Positions 21,224 through 22,185 of a stretch of 22,185 nucleotides of DNA are shown piece after piece (position 1 is the stretch's first letter; each line of letters opens with the position of its first letter). The position numbers and the translations under genes are program-made. Location: contig HF994932.1 in NCBI GenBank assembly GCA_000434295.1, positions 98,669 through 120,853 of the forward strand. The letters run 5' to 3'. The notes under the pieces are model-generated. The model was not told the DNA's origin. It did not search any database and worked only from the letters and a program-made list of their open reading frames with translations. Source of the DNA: Acetobacter sp. CAG:977 (lineage in GTDB: Bacteria > Pseudomonadota > Alphaproteobacteria > CAAGCB01 > CAG-977).

Positions 21224-22185
21224 TCAAAAGCTGAATTTATTTCCCAAGCCGTCTTTTTTGTCGGCCAGAAACATATTGTCCGAATCCTCGTCCGTCAAAT
21301 CCATGTTTTCCAACGTCAAAGACACATCCATTAATGCCGGAGAAATATCCGCTTCCAAATACGCTCCCTCGTCTTTCATGCCCCACAGCAGAGCATCTTC
21401 ATCATCGGGCTGACCGTATTTTTGCATGACGGCATAAAGAAAATCACGACGGCGGCGGCTTTTTTGGTAACGGGCTTCCGACGTTGAGCCCAAAGAGTGA
21501 TCCCCCTTCGAAACATAATGGATGCGATAAGCCTGATTGCCGCCGAACGTACTGGTAAATTCAACGACTATTTTTTCTTTCATTTCGGGTTTTTCAAACT
21601 GAAGCCTTGAAATATATTCTTCTTGGCTTTTCCATGCCGTTTCCCGAATGCATTGTTTTAATGCCGCATAGGAGAATGCCGTTTCTTTCAGGCATTCTTT
21701 TTTATACTTCCATTGTAAGAAGGGCGGAATTTTCCTGTTTTGGAATTTCACGGAAAAGCCGTTCGCCGTTGCAACCTCCATAATGTCGGAAGGCGTCATC
21801 CCCAACATCATCCCCGCAATGTCAAAAGATTCGACGTTGATATCGCTGTCACCGATTTCGCGTCTTCTGCGTTCAAACAAAGACAGGTTTTCCTCTTTTT
21901 TTGCCTTGGCTCTGGCTCCCAGCATGGGCAAATCTGGAGCAGGAGAATCGGCGGCCAGACGCGATAAAAGCCCCGCCCCGGTTGCGGGAGCTATCGTTTC
22001 GGCAGGTGCCGAAGACCTGCCCGAATACGGCAACGTCAAAGCCGACGGCGACGTTTGCGGTACGTCAAAAGTCATCGGGATTCCTTTTGAACCGACTGTT
22101 GATGGTTCTGGCGCAGAAGCCGGCGGTTGAGAAGTTTGTTGCGGGCGATCCGGCGACGCTGCGGGCGACGGCGCGGCAAAAGACG
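21224..22185 (-). CDS. hypothetical protein with Pro/Ala-rich N-terminal region (5' end beyond window)
   Basis: The frame ends at 21224 and stays open to the right edge, giving at least 320 residues. The upstream codons encode a Pro/Ser/Ala/Gln-rich linker (for example QQTSQPPASAPEPS), so I read the gene as continuing past the window. An internal ATG at 22075 does have AAGGA 7-8 nt upstream and is an alternative start giving 283 residues. The only motif I see is FDIAGMMLGMTPSDIMEVATANGF (split around residues 84-107 from that ATG). It resembles the 'vaGvrLGMtp' element found in assorted secreted or periplasmic alphaproteobacterial proteins. The remainder is hydrophilic with an acidic C-terminus. 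No function is proposed. Confidence 0.7.
   Translation of the reverse strand, partial: SFAAPSPAASPDRPQQTSQPPASAPEPSTVGSKGIPMTFDVPQTSPSALTLPYSGRSSAPAETIAPATGAGLLSRLAADSPAPDLPMLGARAKAKKEENLSLFERRRREIGDSDINVESFDIAGMMLGMTPSDIMEVATANGFSVKFQNRKIPPFLQWKYKKECLKETAFSYAALKQCIRETAWKSQEEYISRLQFEKPEMKEKIVVEFTSTFGGNQAYRIHYVSKGDHSLGSTSEARYQKSRRRRDFLYAVMQKYGQPDDEDALLWGMKDEGAYLEADISPALMDVSLTLENMDLTDEDSDNMFLADKKDGLGNKFSF

Overview
The window looks like chromosomal DNA from a host-associated, probably gut, alphaproteobacterium with moderate GC. The main reason is the run rodZ-ispG-hisS-prfA-prmC-DUF4167-...-clpB, an order I recall from many alphaproteobacteria. A Kdo/lipid A operon and an MlaE permease with a fused STAS-like domain show a Gram-negative LPS-bearing outer membrane. 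The clpB promoter also matches the alphaproteobacterial heat-shock sigma-32 consensus. I see no rRNA, tRNA, insertion sequence or CRISPR array.

Layout: (1) 1-5.4 kb, minus strand, envelope: a partial mlaE at the left edge, then an independent operon read DUF374 acyltransferase -> waaA -> lpxK -> lpxL-like acyltransferase, ending in a hairpin terminator. (2) 5.5-6.75 kb, plus strand: an unrecognised 412-aa lipoprotein diverging from the LPS operon. A strong bidirectional terminator separates it from clpB. (3) 6.8-9.55 kb: clpB with its own sigma-32-type promoter. (4) 9.55-10.9 kb: an AT-richer insert between clpB and DUF4167. It holds a structured intergenic stretch and a glycosyltransferase gene split by a run of ten Gs. 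(5) 10.9-19.3 kb: a tightly packed minus-strand operon lysC -> flavin oxidoreductase -> rodZ -> ispG -> hisS -> prfA -> prmC, followed after 139 nt by the DUF4167 gene. (6) 19.4-22.2 kb: a stand-alone phosphomannose-isomerase-type cupin (+), comF (-), a PEBP-like lipoprotein (+), and a Pro-rich unknown protein running off the right edge (-).

The main discovery candidate is the glycosyltransferase. A 58-codon reading frame with a good ribosome binding site, starting one base after the DUF4167 stop codon, runs into the G10 tract and then terminates. The catalytic domain (GT92/GT2-like, with a DLD motif) continues in another frame from an ATG that has no ribosome binding site. Removing one G joins the two into one uninterrupted 349-residue enzyme. 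This is the architecture of an ON/OFF phase-variable surface-glycan gene, captured here in the OFF state, and it is co-oriented with housekeeping translation genes.
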